Assembly (NCBI GenBank): GCA_026929865.2
Contig: CM049406.2
Span: forward strand, 28,931,001 to 28,995,000
DNA length: 64,000 bases
Direction of reading: 5' to 3'
DNA from: Hyperoplus lanceolatus
Taxonomy: Eukaryota > Chordata > Actinopteri > Uranoscopiformes > Ammodytidae
Position numbers and translations under genes: made by a program. Of the stretch, positions 44,201-56,076 are shown piece by piece. The notes beneath the pieces were generated by a model, which worked only from the letters and a program-made list of their open reading frames with translations, did not search any database and was not told the origin of the DNA. Each line of letters starts with the position of its first letter. Position 1 is the stretch's first letter.

Positions 44201-47200
44201 CGCTGTCAACACAGACGCTCACACATTGTGACGAGCTGTCGCAGCATTTTACTCTCAGTGCAAACGACCGTATGATCTTTGCAACTGAGAAAGCAGCAAT
44301 CTATAAATGGGATTCATCTGTTCGTTTGTGTGTTTGTTGAAAGTTGTTTTTGCAAGTGACTCTTATTTGAATGTTACCTGGAAAAGAAAAGAAAGACTTG
44401 TGATCTTGCCAGGGGAGAGTATCCACTGTATGTTGGTGAAATTAATTGGAAGTCTTCTTAAATGCAAGACACTCAACATGACAAGTTGAAATGGGCCCAC
44501 GGGGCATTCAAAGATCTGGGACATCAATGATTAGTACCAGTGTGCATGCAATTTACCCTACGCAAGAGCATGTGTGGCCTTAATTGCACCTACATATGCC
44601 TACAGAAAATAAATGAATTGCCAATCCAAGAGTACAAAACTATTGGATTAATCATCTATACAGAAATGATACACTGCTAAAGTAAAATGTGCTATTCGCA
44701 GTACCGAGATACGTATGTGTCATCCATTAAGATTGTAAAATTTGGGAGCAACTCATTTCTTGTTAAATTTATTAGTCATTTCTCAAACACCCTGCTGTGC
44801 ATAATGTTAGTGGTGTGCCCATACACCTATTTTTTAAAGCATTTGGTTTATAAAATGTTATGTTTTCTATTATGAGAAACAGCCAACATTGAATAAATCG
44901 CGTTGATAAGTATTGTCACAGGCATGTATTGCATCTGCTTCGCTGTGATAGGATTCTATCATCATTCAAAAAGGCACAATGCTGCTGATATGCTACATAT
45001 TCCTTTGTTACAATAAACAGTAGTGTAGTCCTTTAAGCTGTCGAACTGGAAGCTTAGTGCGCTCTACATCACTTTTGTTTTTAAATAGTTATTTGGATCT
45101 TCTTCAACACAAAGGTAATTGCTGTATGTCATTTTGGAAACATTGTGCAAAAAGGTTGTAAGGCTACACACCTACACTAGAATTAATTTACCTGATTTTT
45201 AATTTTGCAAAATAAAATTATAAAAGCATTCATTTTCAAAGTGATACATACAGTATGCCATCTCACACTTCAACTCGAACGCTTTTGATTGTAATGACTT
45301 TGGCATTTAAAACCACAATGAGGGTGACAATTGTGGTTTTGAGTGACTGTATAGATTTTAAGTGTTGTTATTTCTGCTGTTCAAGAATTCGCCCATTCTG
45401 TGTAAACCATTAACAACTTTTTAGGCGGAGGAGCTGACATGTGCTACCTTCATGGCATATGGTGTCTCCAGCTGCTCCTTTGAACCCAGATATCTGTGGT
45501 GGTGGATACGTGCTGAGGAATAGCACTGGAAACAGAACACACTTTGACACTTAGTAACCGCTCTAAAAAAATGCCATAAAACATTTGCCGCGTTGCGAAA
45601 TGTTGAATGAATCTTACAATTGAATAGAAATGTGGCCTCATAGCAGGTGTGTGTGTGTGTGTGTGTCAACTTGTCTGTCTGTAATGAAACATCTGGCAAT
45701 TGTATGAATGCATCTGTGAGTCTTCTGATGTGTATCCCAGATGTTAAAGAAAACCAATCAGCCCTCATCAGCGTTTGGTGTTCGCCGGCATATGCGACTT
45801 AACAGAGTCTTTCCAGAAAGCTACAGATGGATGTGAGGGAGGATGCTATTCAAATCATTTATCTGCAATTAGTTTTTGACGCTTTTGCCTCATTTCCACT
45901 GAGCAGCACAGTTTGGTTCGGCACGGTTCGGTATAGAAAGGCATTCCCGGGTTTCCACTGCCGACAATACACATACTTGGTAGACGGGGTCAATGAGTCA
46001 ATGCTGATAAACTCATTGAGGAGGAAAAAAACAGACTGCAGTGTGTAGCTCAAAAACAACTCTACAACAAAAATGACTATGTTTCAGACGTGGCTCATAA
46101 AGAACAGTCAATCCATTTCTAAAATGTTTCCTGGGGATATTCTGACTGTGTCGCAGATGGTACGGACTAGTTTTGTTTAAATATAGAAAAAGACAACTTC
46201 AAAGTTTGCGGTTAAAAGCACACATTTTCTTTTTTGTTTCAATGTTTTTGTAGTTGTCTCCTTGTATGGAAAGTTTCTTCCCATATTTTTTTATATTCTT
46301 TCATAAGCAGACCATATGTGAGCTGCACAGTGAGCTCACTCTTTTTCTTCTCACGTTCAGCATTGCTATGAAAACTTCTGAAAGGCATCGCAGCAACCAA
46401 CTCTGCAGTTCTTTTTTCAGTGGAAATGTAACATCCCCAGTTCCATTTCATATCAAAAGAAGCTCTGCGGGGATCCAGATCTGACCGAAAGTCACGGATA
46501 CACACTCTAAAATATAAGTACCAGTGTGTACCTAAAAGGGTACACATGCTTGTCTCAGGAGAGGTACCCTTTTTAAATACAATTGAGTATCCCTCAGTTC
46601 AGGTATGTTTTTGTCGTTTCACATTGTGCTGAGAATAATTAGCCTAAATGCAGGCTTTGAAATTATGATAATAAGAAAATAGAGGCTAATATTGACAAAC
46701 AAAATAATAATGATGTATTGTTGTTATTTTAATGATGTATTGTTGTAAATTATAATATTTATTGTCAATGTATGAAAAGTGTTCAATAATTAACACATTT
46801 GGCATTGAAATGGTGCAAATGTGTTTTCTCTTTCATATAGTGTGTGTGTTTGGGGGCGGTGACACCTTCTGCTATTCTCTCAACCCATTAACAATGTATT
46901 TCACCCTGAGGTTGACTTGGAACCTGTGTGTGCTGAAAAAAAATCTGGTAATTATACATTGCCTAGGCTCTGTAAACTGGTATGAAAACAAAGTGTATGT
47001 AAGCAAAGGGGGGCCCACCGTAGCTAGCCACATGGCCGTTTACAATTCTAGGCTGTGTTAAACTTCTGAGTAACTATCCCTTTTACTTGTGCCTTCTTTT
47101 TGTAGCTATGCATAGTGTAGTTTCCGGTGAACACTCAGGATCACAAGTGCAGAGGGGAGAGAAATGTTTAGACAGAGAAGCTCTGTAAGAACCTGGCAGG

Positions 47201-48926
47201 CTTTGTTTTTTTGCAATGCATTGCTGTCCCTGATATTTCAGCATTTTTTTCAAGGTACGGGGAGGACTTCAAACCCACTGTTTAGTACATTCCTTTGTTT
47301 CTGTCAAAAAATGTTAAGTTCATTTCTTTTTAAATAGATGACAGTAGCTCTCAACTTTTAAAAACAGTAACTAAGCTTTAAACCTAAGCTGTTTGTGACA
47401 ACATTCAAAGTCTGTTTACCGCGAGTTTTTTCTTCAAGCTTACTTGTCAACGTACAGTCAACCGTTCACCGTAAGCTAGACGACCTGCACAACCCGGGAG
47501 GAAGTGAAAATTGGAAGTGCTTATGTTTTTCCCTGTCCCTGTCTTAAGGTTTTTGGTTTTCCTCTCCTCTTTCATGTGGCAGCACAGTTTGATTCTTCCG
47601 CTTCTTCTCCCCTTTTCTTCCTCAAAGCCTGGGAAGGATCGATAAGCCAGCTTCAAGAGTCGGTCTAAGAAGTGTCTTTAGAGAAACTTTAAGGCGGGGG
47701 GGGGAGATGTGTAGCTGGCCCTCTGCCATGTACCTGCCATAACATAATACCCAGAGCCGCTAGGGAATTAAGGAGACATGTCTTTCAGCTTAGGAGTTTT
47801 ATTTTTGTAAAAATGAAATCTATGTTTAGCTGGTGGAGGTAGTCAAGCCAGTGAAGAAGTATATGAGAACGATAAATCATTTGCAGATGAATCACAGCAC
47901 TTTACATCCACCGAACCATCGCGCTGCTCCACACTCTGCCGAACAGACTGAAACCCCCCACTGACTCCATGATGTAGATGCATTTTTAAGCAGCTCGCCC
48001 ACAGGCGGAGCAATCTATTATTTTTTCTCTTTTCTTCCCCCCTCTGATGAAAGAAATGTTTATTGCTCACTGCTTCCAATTGGATATTATGAGCTTTCTT
48101 GCTGAAGTTGGTACGTTTTGATCAAATTAGACACATGGGGAATCATATGGATGAAAAACAAAGCTGAAGCATATGAATTTATCCAGAGCCAATACATGTT
48201 TTAAAAAAAAAGACAAGTAAAGGTGATATTGGTAAAAGTGCAGTTATGGCCTGTTTCTCGGTGGAGATGATTTAATCAACACATCACATTCATATAGTTA
48301 AACCAACTGTATTATTCTATTGTGCCTCTCATACAAGAAATGCAGCTAAACGTGTTTTACAATTAAGGAATTACTGCACATTAAGTAAGTCAAGGCCGTC
48401 ATCAGTATGTGCTGTGAAGTATAATCAAATTTTAAACTTTAGAAAGGTTTTTTTTTCTAAGAATATGGTTTTCTGATTCAAAAAGGATGTTCTATAGACA
48501 ACCAGCCTTTTTTCTCTGAAGTTTAATCACAAATGCTGATACATTATTTACATACAGTATGTGTAAGGGAACAGACCACTGATCATCATGTTCTAGCATC
48601 ATAGATCATGGTCACAAAACCTGTCCTTACTGCACTCCTGAAAAGTTTTGAGCGCATATCCTCTGTCTGAATATTGTTTGTTCTCTTGTGAATGTTATCG
48701 GAAAAAGGTGATAAGAAATAATAAAAGAAGACTGATGCAGAACTCTGGGAACACCACTCTCTTGATTTGAACTGCGTGGAATAATAATGTGTGTCTGGCA
48801 GTTGTTGTTTCTCGATATGAAAGTATAATGACTTCTCACAGTGTTAAGACACATCTCCTGGGTCACGGAAGCGAAATTCTCAGTATATGTGCAGTGGAGG
48901 TTTCAAAGTTTCTACACCCCGCTGTG
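41216..48926. other. 7.7-kb stretch nearly free of recognisable elements
   Basis: Within it I see only traces: a TTAA-type right end (GCACTGTAGCT then TTAA, about 42630-42645), a short (GT)n at 45649-45667, and a fragment resembling a TIR element end (TTTCCACTGAGCAGCACAG, about 45893). No ORF has a recognisable domain; the longest frames are 115 codons or less and overlap on both strands. It may hold introns or regulatory DNA of a host gene, but nothing here proves it. Confidence 0.5.
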
Positions 48927-48929
48927 TTA

Positions 48930-50162
48930 TGCTGGGCTTACACTACACGACTTTTCACGCGATTTGACAGTCGCAGACAATCTTCCAATGTCGGACTGAA
49001 ATCACAGGACTCGTGCTGGAGTTGTGGCGCGCGCCCGTTATCTCAGTCATTTGGTGTATGGTGGTCATCTGACCCGATTTCAGCCAATCTTCATCCCGTC
49101 TTGACGTTCCGACATTATAAAACATGTTTGATATTATTATTAGTCTTGAGGGGTTGGCTCAAGCAAAATGACGTAAACACTGTCACACTCATGCGTGCAC
49201 AAAGCACGACGCAGGAGGAGCGGCATTAGTCGCGACCTGTGTCCGCCTGTGCAGGCACTTATTTCGGACACTTTTTCCTTGAAGCCTCGGCGGGAGAACC
49301 AGGCTGACAGCCGCGCAACTTTAACACTTTACCGTCAAATACAGGGTTAGGAGTTAAAGTTATTGGGGTATGAGATCAGCAGATAAAGATGGTCAAAAAA
49401 CTAAAGGAAGTCCCCCGCTCGGAATATTGAATTAACTTTGTTTTTATTAAATAATCACTATCGCGTTTGCAGAAATAATATTAATCTCAAAAGGAATCTA
49501 GTTGTAGTCTTGCAATATGAGACCCCGTCTTTTCAAAATTTCACTCTGTGACTGAAAACTAATGACTAGTTGTCTTCAGGTGTGAGTTGATTGTCTTTAG
49601 ATGTAAGACCCTGTTTCCACCTGGCATTAATATGTGGTTTTTAGGATCCGATCGCGCTAACTACAGGTGGAAACACGATCAATGCGCATTGAATGCGCAT
49701 TGAAATTATCCACATTCGGAGGTGGTTTGAGACCACTTATCCACATACCCATTAACAGTGGAAACGCGTATGCGCATCTCATACACATTAGGCCCCGCCC
49801 ACTCAACTGCGGCGAGTGACTGGGCGGAAACGCGTACTCATTCACGCGACAATTCACGTCATAAAAGCGCACCGTTGCAGGTAAACAGACAACAGAAAAC
49901 AGAAAACATTGAAGATGGAGTGTATAAGCGGAAATGATGTACGAGCTGATTTCCATACAGCGCGGGGAATTCGAATCCGGATCGCAAACGCGCATAGAAG
50001 ACGCATTGTTAAGGCCAGGTGTGAACAAGCATATTACATTTACATATAACGATCGGATTCCTCAGAACCACATATTAATGCCAGGTGGAAACAGGGCCTA
50101 AGAGGGTTTCAGTCTTCAGTCTTTTCAAAGTCTTTTAAAAGTCCTCTAGTGTAAGCCCAGCA
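48930..50162. mobile_element. Harbinger-type MITE (outer), 1233 bp
   Basis: TIRs TGCTGGGCTTACACTA and its inverse (TAGTGTAAGCCCAGCA) are flanked by TTA at 48927-48929 and 50163-50165. Words such as GACTTTTC...CAGTCG near the left have counterparts near the right (CTTTTCAAAGTC). A second element (49607-50098) sits inside. No transposase. Confidence 0.85.
49607..50098. mobile_element. Harbinger-type MITE nested in another, 492 bp
   Basis: The TIR of about 30 bp begins G(A/G)CCCTGTTTCCACC and runs through GGCATTAATATGTGG, inverted at 50068-50098. It is flanked by TAA at 49604-49606 and 50099-50101. The interior contains repeated CGCATTGA and GCGCATA-type words. Non-coding. Confidence 0.88.
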
Positions 50163-50165
50163 TTA

Positions 50166-50557
50166 GTTGCATATTTGAAGAAGACTGGCCTCCAAACTAG
50201 TTGTAACATCCCTGCTCGCTCGTATACATGTGTTAAACTAATGTAAGGTTAACTGAAAAACCTTTCCACTGCAAGATATGCATGTGAAAACAAACTGTGA
50301 ACAGAGAAACGTCAAAATGTACGGAATAAGACACGTTGTAACTTTGGGTGTGCCAGAGAAGTGAACAGGTATGTTCTCATAACTGAATAAACAAACTTTC
50401 CTCGCAGGAAAATTGGATGTATGGAAGACTGTTTGGAGTGAGAAGGTTTCTGAAAGATAAATGTCTCACTGTTGTTGTTTACATCAGCAGGGCCTGAGTC
50501 AGTTTTGTTTGCAAAAATATTCTGGTTGTATGCTTGCTTCCAGGTACCTCAAAAATA
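50166..50557. other. Unassigned intergenic DNA
   Basis: Nothing recognised. Confidence 0.4.
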
Positions 50558-50565
50558 AATTATGA

Positions 50566-51925
50566 GGTAACACTTTACAATAAGGTACACAAAATTGTAG
50601 TAGCTACTACATACCTACTACATAGTTTTTTTTTTTTTGCGCTACCTATGTGTTAGGTAGCACAAAAAAAAAAACCCTATGTGTTAGGTAGCACATAGGG
50701 TTTTTTTTTTGTGCTACCTATGTGTTAGGTAGCACAAAAAAAAAACCCTATGTGTTACCTACTACATAGTTTTTTTTTTGCGCTACCTATGTGTTAGGTA
50801 GCACAAAAAAAAAACCTATGTGTTAGGTAGCACATAGGGTTTTTTTTTTGTGCTACCTATGTGTTAGGTAGCACAAAAAAAAACCCTATGTGTTACCTAC
50901 TACATAGTTTTTTTTTTTTTGCGCTACCTATGTGTTAGTTAGCACAAAAAAAAAAACGTATGTGTTACCTACTACATATTTTTTTTTTTTTGCGCTACCT
51001 ATGTGTTAGGTAGCACAAAAAAAAAACCTATGTGTTACCTACTACATAGTTTTTTTTTTTGCGCTACCTATGTGTTAGGTAGCACAAAAAAAAAAACCCT
51101 ATGTGTTAGGTAGCACATAGGTTTTTTTTTGTTACCTATGTGTTAGGTAGCACAAAAAAAAACCCTATGTGTTACCTACTACATAGTTTTTTTTTTCGCT
51201 ACCTATGTGTTAGTTAGCACAAAAAAAAAACCCTATGTGTTACCTATTTTTTTTTTTTTTTTCGCTACCTATGTGTTAGGTAGCACAAAAAAAAAACTAT
51301 ATAGTACGTACCACATAGTTTTTTTTTTTTGCGCTACCTAAGAGATAGGTAGCGCAAAAAAAAACTATGTGGTAGGTAACACATAGGGTTTTTTTTTGTG
51401 CTACCTAACACATAGGTAGCGCAAAAAAAAAAACTATGTAGTAGGTAACACATAGGGTTTTTTTTTTGTGCTACCTAACACATAGGTAGCGCAAAAAAAA
51501 AAAACTATGTAGTAGGTAACACATAGGGTTTTTTTTTTGTGCTACCTAACACATAGGTAGCGCAAAAAAAAAAAACTATGTTGTAGGTAACACATAGGGT
51601 TTTTTTTTGGTGCTACCTAACACATAGGTAGCACAAAAAAAAACCCTATGTGCTACCTAACACATAGGGTTTTTTTTTTTGTGCTACCTAACACATAGGT
51701 AGCGCAAAAAAAAAAAACTATGTAGTAGGTAACACATAGGGTTTTTTTTTTTGTGCTACCTAACACATAGGTAGCGCAAAAAAAAAAAAAAAACTATGTA
51801 GTAGGTAACACATAGGGGTTTTTTTTTTGTGCTACCTAACACATAGGTAGCGCAAAAAAAAAAAACTATGTAGTAGGTATGTAGTAGCTACTACAATTTT
51901 GTGTACCTTATTGTAAAGTGTTACC
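50566..51925. mobile_element. Palindromic hairpin-array element with 60-bp perfect TIRs
   Basis: Exact 8-bp duplication AATTATGA (50558-50565 and 51926-51933) flanks 60-bp inverted repeats with no mismatch (50566-50625 and 51866-51925, starting GGTAACACTTTACAATAAGG). The interior is about 18 units of roughly 70 bp: a T-run, a hairpin with stem GCTACCTA/TAGGTAGC and a 5-nt loop, an A-run, then a second CCCTATGTG-type dyad. In the left half loops read TGTGT; in the right half the units are reverse complements with loop ACACA, so the entire element is one giant inverted repeat built of smaller ones. The 8-bp TSD suggests hAT-mediated insertion. No ORF at all. Confidence 0.95.
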
Positions 51926-51933
51926 AATTATGA

Positions 51934-52501
51934 TGATAAAATTATTCAAAACTAAGAATTGAATGTGAAGAAAATATGTCTTGTAAACAAATGTAAACAA
52001 ACCCCACTTGCCTGAAACTGCATAGTGCACCTTTAAAAGAAACTTGGCTATGATTAAAATACACTAACACCTCCCATACTCAGAGAAGGAAATCTGGATT
52101 CCTTTCATCCTTACAAAGTGAGCCCAAAAAAAGGTCTGGCTTTTGGGTATAGATTTGGAAGCATCCCCCACACACCATGATATCAAGAACCAAAACAGAG
52201 AAGCAAATCACACACCTCTCTCTCTCTGTCTTTTCAGCAGAAAGCAACTGTTCTGTCTCTAGAGAAATCTTCCTCTGCCTGTGAAGTCAGATCCTGATGT
52301 GAAAGGATCCAGCCATGGTCAATAAACTTAATTAAGTCTTCTACTTTTCACGAGTTCAAGAGCTGATGCCAAAATATATCTGCTGAGTGGCTTGACTCTA
52401 CTTTAAAGTTTTTTTTTTTTTTTTGGGATTTTCAGCTTCACCCTGATAATGAGAAATTCCCCAAGACACACATTTACATTAACATCCAGTTAATCCCTTT
52501 T

Positions 52502-52541
<40 letters not shown>

Positions 52542-53102
52542 ACACGTCATGTTGAATACTCACACATACCAAAGTTACAGTGTGTGTGTGTGTGTGTGTG
52601 TTCTGAGATGTTCTCAAGTCACTTTGTGCAAGTCCAAGTCAAATCTCTTACGGTTTTTTTAAAAAGTGTTTTCTGCTGCATGCCATTGGGTCTCTTTACA
52701 ACATTAGAGACAGATCTTGCTTCCTAGTGTGCAGGCTTAGTGAGCCCATGAAAAAAAAATTATGCGAGAAAATGTTCGCCTACACACATACTGTCAAAGA
52801 TAAATGTAATCCTTTCAATAAGTGCAAAACATCACAATACAATCCTAAATTCTGAACACTATTGCTGACATTTGATCTGAACTACACTGCAAGGGCAACT
52901 ATTAAAACAAAGTTATTCCTTGTATGAAAGTAAAACTCATAATGGAATAATATCATTAGCGCTTACAAAACATTATCAATGTATAACTTTATTCATACTG
53001 AATAGGCCTTCTCCATTGCTGAGGCCTACTGTCTGTTTGAATTATAAAACTATAAAAGAATTGTACGCTAAAATAACATGACCTGAACAACAGACTAACA
53101 TT
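51934..53102. other. Unassigned DNA with CA/GT microsatellites
   Basis: A TTAA-type solo end occurs near 52015-52036 (GCATAGTGCACCT then TTAA). (CA)n at 52504-52545 and (GT)n at 52581-52601 face each other 35 bp apart and could pair as a hairpin. No gene seen. Confidence 0.5.
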
Positions 53103-53110
53103 ATTACAGT

Positions 53111-54503
53111 CAGGGCCGGCGGTAGCCAGGGGCCAGGGTGGGCCGTGCCCACCCAAATGTGGGCTGTGTCCACCCAATCAAAAACCCACTATCGGATGGA
53201 CCTGTTCATTCGCTGTCCAAGAAAATGTCAAATAAAATTCAGACAATTAATTAATACTAAAGAATATACCATTACCATGCATTGCTTCTAATTGTATTAT
53301 TGGGTGGGCATGACAGCCTGCCTCCACCCGCTTATAGTGGTCACTGGTCAGCAACACCGGCCAGAGGCATAAGCGAAATGAGTGGTTGCTTAGGGTCCCG
53401 ACTGCCAGGGTGGCCCCCCCAATTTATTTTTTTATTTTTTTTTAGTTTGTGTGTTTGATATCAACATCATAGTATGTGAATATAAATTATCATGCAATAA
53501 AAGGAATACAATGTGTTGGTAGATAGTTAATAGCTTAATAATTGAATCAGTTCATCTGGGAGGTAATCCGAGGTTAACTGATCACGTCACGTTCAAGTCC
53601 ATGGCATGCACAGTGTGTATTGAGTTTAATTAAAAATATTTGAAAATGGGGCTGCCCTCAGTTGCCCATGCACTGTGTAGGCCTATAGTCTATAGCCTAT
53701 TTCAGCCTCGTCTGTGGAAAAAAGATGACTGGACAACAGAGTTCTTCTGCTTCGTTCCTCTCACTGCATTTAAATTAATTCATTATATTACAGAAAAAAT
53801 ATGTCCCATAAAAGAAAAAGAGCTCCAAGCCCATCCCAGAGGATCCTGCATAATAATTTATTTCTAATTTATATTTCTATGGAAAATCCATGTGTCTTTC
53901 TTCAATAGCTTCTAATTCATCCGACCCAGTGTCTCCAAATTATTTGTTCACACAAAATTCCTCAGATTTAGCCTCTTAATTTTCCTCTCAAAGTGCACCA
54001 GATTCATGCATTTCACTTTAAAAAGGTAAAAAAAAAATCTCCCGGGCATACCCCCGGACCCCACTAGCAGGGTAGTGACCTTGGCTGGCTACTATTTTCA
54101 CCCATTTGGACATCAGAGGCAATAGTGGAAAGTGGTGTGTATAGTATATAGCTCTGGACTACCACCATCCAGGTTGCCCAGTCCCAAAGCTTTCTCTTCA
54201 ATCAGCTCAGGCTGCCTACAATTAAAAAAAGATACATTATGTTGTATATAATGTATATTATATGTTATTCATAAACATTTGGGAAAAAAAACATGCAAGA
54301 ATCAAATCTCCCACACAGCAACACTCAAAGTTTATTTGCATATTGTGTTCTACACAATTCACAGTAAATGTGCCAAAAAGCAGACGCAGAGATCTTACAA
54401 GGGCTAAAAAGATGCGTGCTCGCATCTTCGGTCTCTCTGCCCAGTGTGCCCACCTAAAATTTCTACAGGCCCACCCAAATCTAACTGTCTAGAACCGGGC
54501 CTG
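53111..54503. mobile_element. hAT-type non-autonomous element, 1393 bp
   Basis: Exact 8-bp TSD ATTACAGT (53103-53110 and 54504-54511) flanks ends CAGGGCCGGCGG and ACCGGGCCTG, with the CAGGG start typical of hAT TIRs. Inner words (CCCACCCAAAT near 53150 and 54475) recur near both ends. No transposase. GC-rich islands near 53340-53420 (GGCCAGAGGCATAAGCG) look like a second, inserted repeat whose limits I cannot fix. Confidence 0.85.
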
Positions 54504-54511
54504 ATTACAGT

Positions 54512-55077
54512 TAGGCTGGCTGATATCTACTGCTACTACTCATAGTTAAAACTGTATAAAAAAGAAAAAAAGCTGAGTGATCTGCTCTGATTGCAGCTGG
54601 AGTCGACAGAGTCTCCAAAAGTCACCAATATTTTTGTTAATAAATTCAATCACTTAAAGTTGATAACATGTTCTAAGGAGTTGGGCTTATTGATATCACG
54701 GCATGTTTCAACTGTGAGAAAAAAAATTCTGTCTACCCCACTCTCCCATGTTTAAGTCACTGGTATTTACCGCTAAGCTATCAGGGCATAAGGAGTGACC
54801 AATTTGTTCTCCTGTAAATAAAGCGTATCCAACATTTTTCATCTGATCGTAGTCCAACCCTCATCAGCACCATCAAAATCCATCCATTCTTGGCATTCAC
54901 AATGTTTCAAAACTTTGGAAGAAAGTGTGCATCAAATTCGTTTTAGAAAGTGGACCAATCATTTTCATCCAGATAGCATCAGTGAGAAATTCTGATCACA
55001 TTAATTTCCCCTACATTTTAGTCAGACAACAGCTCCATCTCTAGCACATCAGTAGGAAAACTGTAATAGTCTGTGAT
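54512..55077. other. Unassigned intergenic DNA
   Basis: Nothing recognised. Confidence 0.4.
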
Positions 55078-55080
55078 TCA

Positions 55081-56073
55081 GGGTGTATTCACACATGCCG
55101 TGTTTAGTTAGGTTGAAACAAACTCAGATGCACTTCTGCCTTCGGTGTGCATCTTTCAGACGTGTGAATACAGCAATCGCACTCGGGGGCGGACCAAACA
55201 AGCGCTCCGAGACCCAGCTGAAGAGGTGGTCTCGATGCGCTTCCATACGCACTCTGCTGCAGTTCGTTTGTGGTGTGAATTTGTCCGGACTCGATACGAC
55301 CCAATTGCAGGAAGCACTGTGTCTTTTATCTTTTAATAAATCGCCGTCAGCTTCATATTATGGGAAAGTGTTGTTGTCGCCATTGTTAGGAAGATTAGTT
55401 GTGGTTTGAGCGAATATATTACATTTGATAGACAGGACTCGTAAACATGCTGATGTGTTCAGCGATCAGTTGAAGGAGGGGGAGCGTCTCCTGCACAGTG
55501 ACAACAGGTTCACGCCGCGCTTTGCATGAAGTGTGTGTTTTTATTTTGCTTCCCATGTTACGGGACCGTCAATACTATCCCCGTGTCAGTTTGGAGCTGA
55601 GCCGCGCCGAACTCACACCCAGCTGACACACGGCTAAATCAGCTGTGTGTCAGCTTGAGCCTATTCCTCGTCCACCAGCAAAAATACAGTAAATATTATG
55701 TTTCACATCGTAGGCTACAAGCCACACATTGACACAGGCCTACATATTATAACCATATGAAACAACAATGTTGTGTTTTTTAATTTTATTTATAGGCTAG
55801 ATGTAGGCATTTTTATTTATTATTTTTAACCCCATATCGTATCAGTTATATATTTCTCAGTTTTCACTTCGTGCTTCCTGCTTCTCTCCACCCCAGAATG
55901 TCTGTCCAATGAATGAATTACCTCAGATCACGTGTGGTTTTACTTCTTAATGCTGGTTCACTTGCAAAAGGGGCAATATGAAAGTGGACCACACCAAACA
56001 AAAAAAATCTAAACTCTATTTGGTCTGGACCAAAGCAAGTGAACTAGCGGACTTTCCCTGTGTGAATACACCC
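55081..56073. mobile_element. TIR element, 993 bp, 3-bp TCA flank
   Basis: Ends GGGTGTATTCACACATG and TGTGTGAATACACCC form a 15-bp near-perfect inverted pair, flanked by TCA at 55078-55080 and 56074-56076. A 3-bp duplication is Harbinger-like, although TCA is not the usual TTA/TAA. No transposase; the 108-codon frame at 55083-55409 has no recognisable domain. Confidence 0.75.
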
Positions 56074-56076
56074 TCA

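Noticed and set aside
50566-51925. CRISPR-like array (regular repeats of about 70 bp)
   Set aside because: There are no unique spacers: the intervening A-runs and T-runs are themselves repeated, units invert at the axis, and TIRs plus TSD define a transposable element in a vertebrate genome.
55083-55409. 108-codon ORF as a gene
   Set aside because: It starts at the TIR of the 55081-56073 element, and opposite-strand frames of similar length overlap it; no domain recognised.
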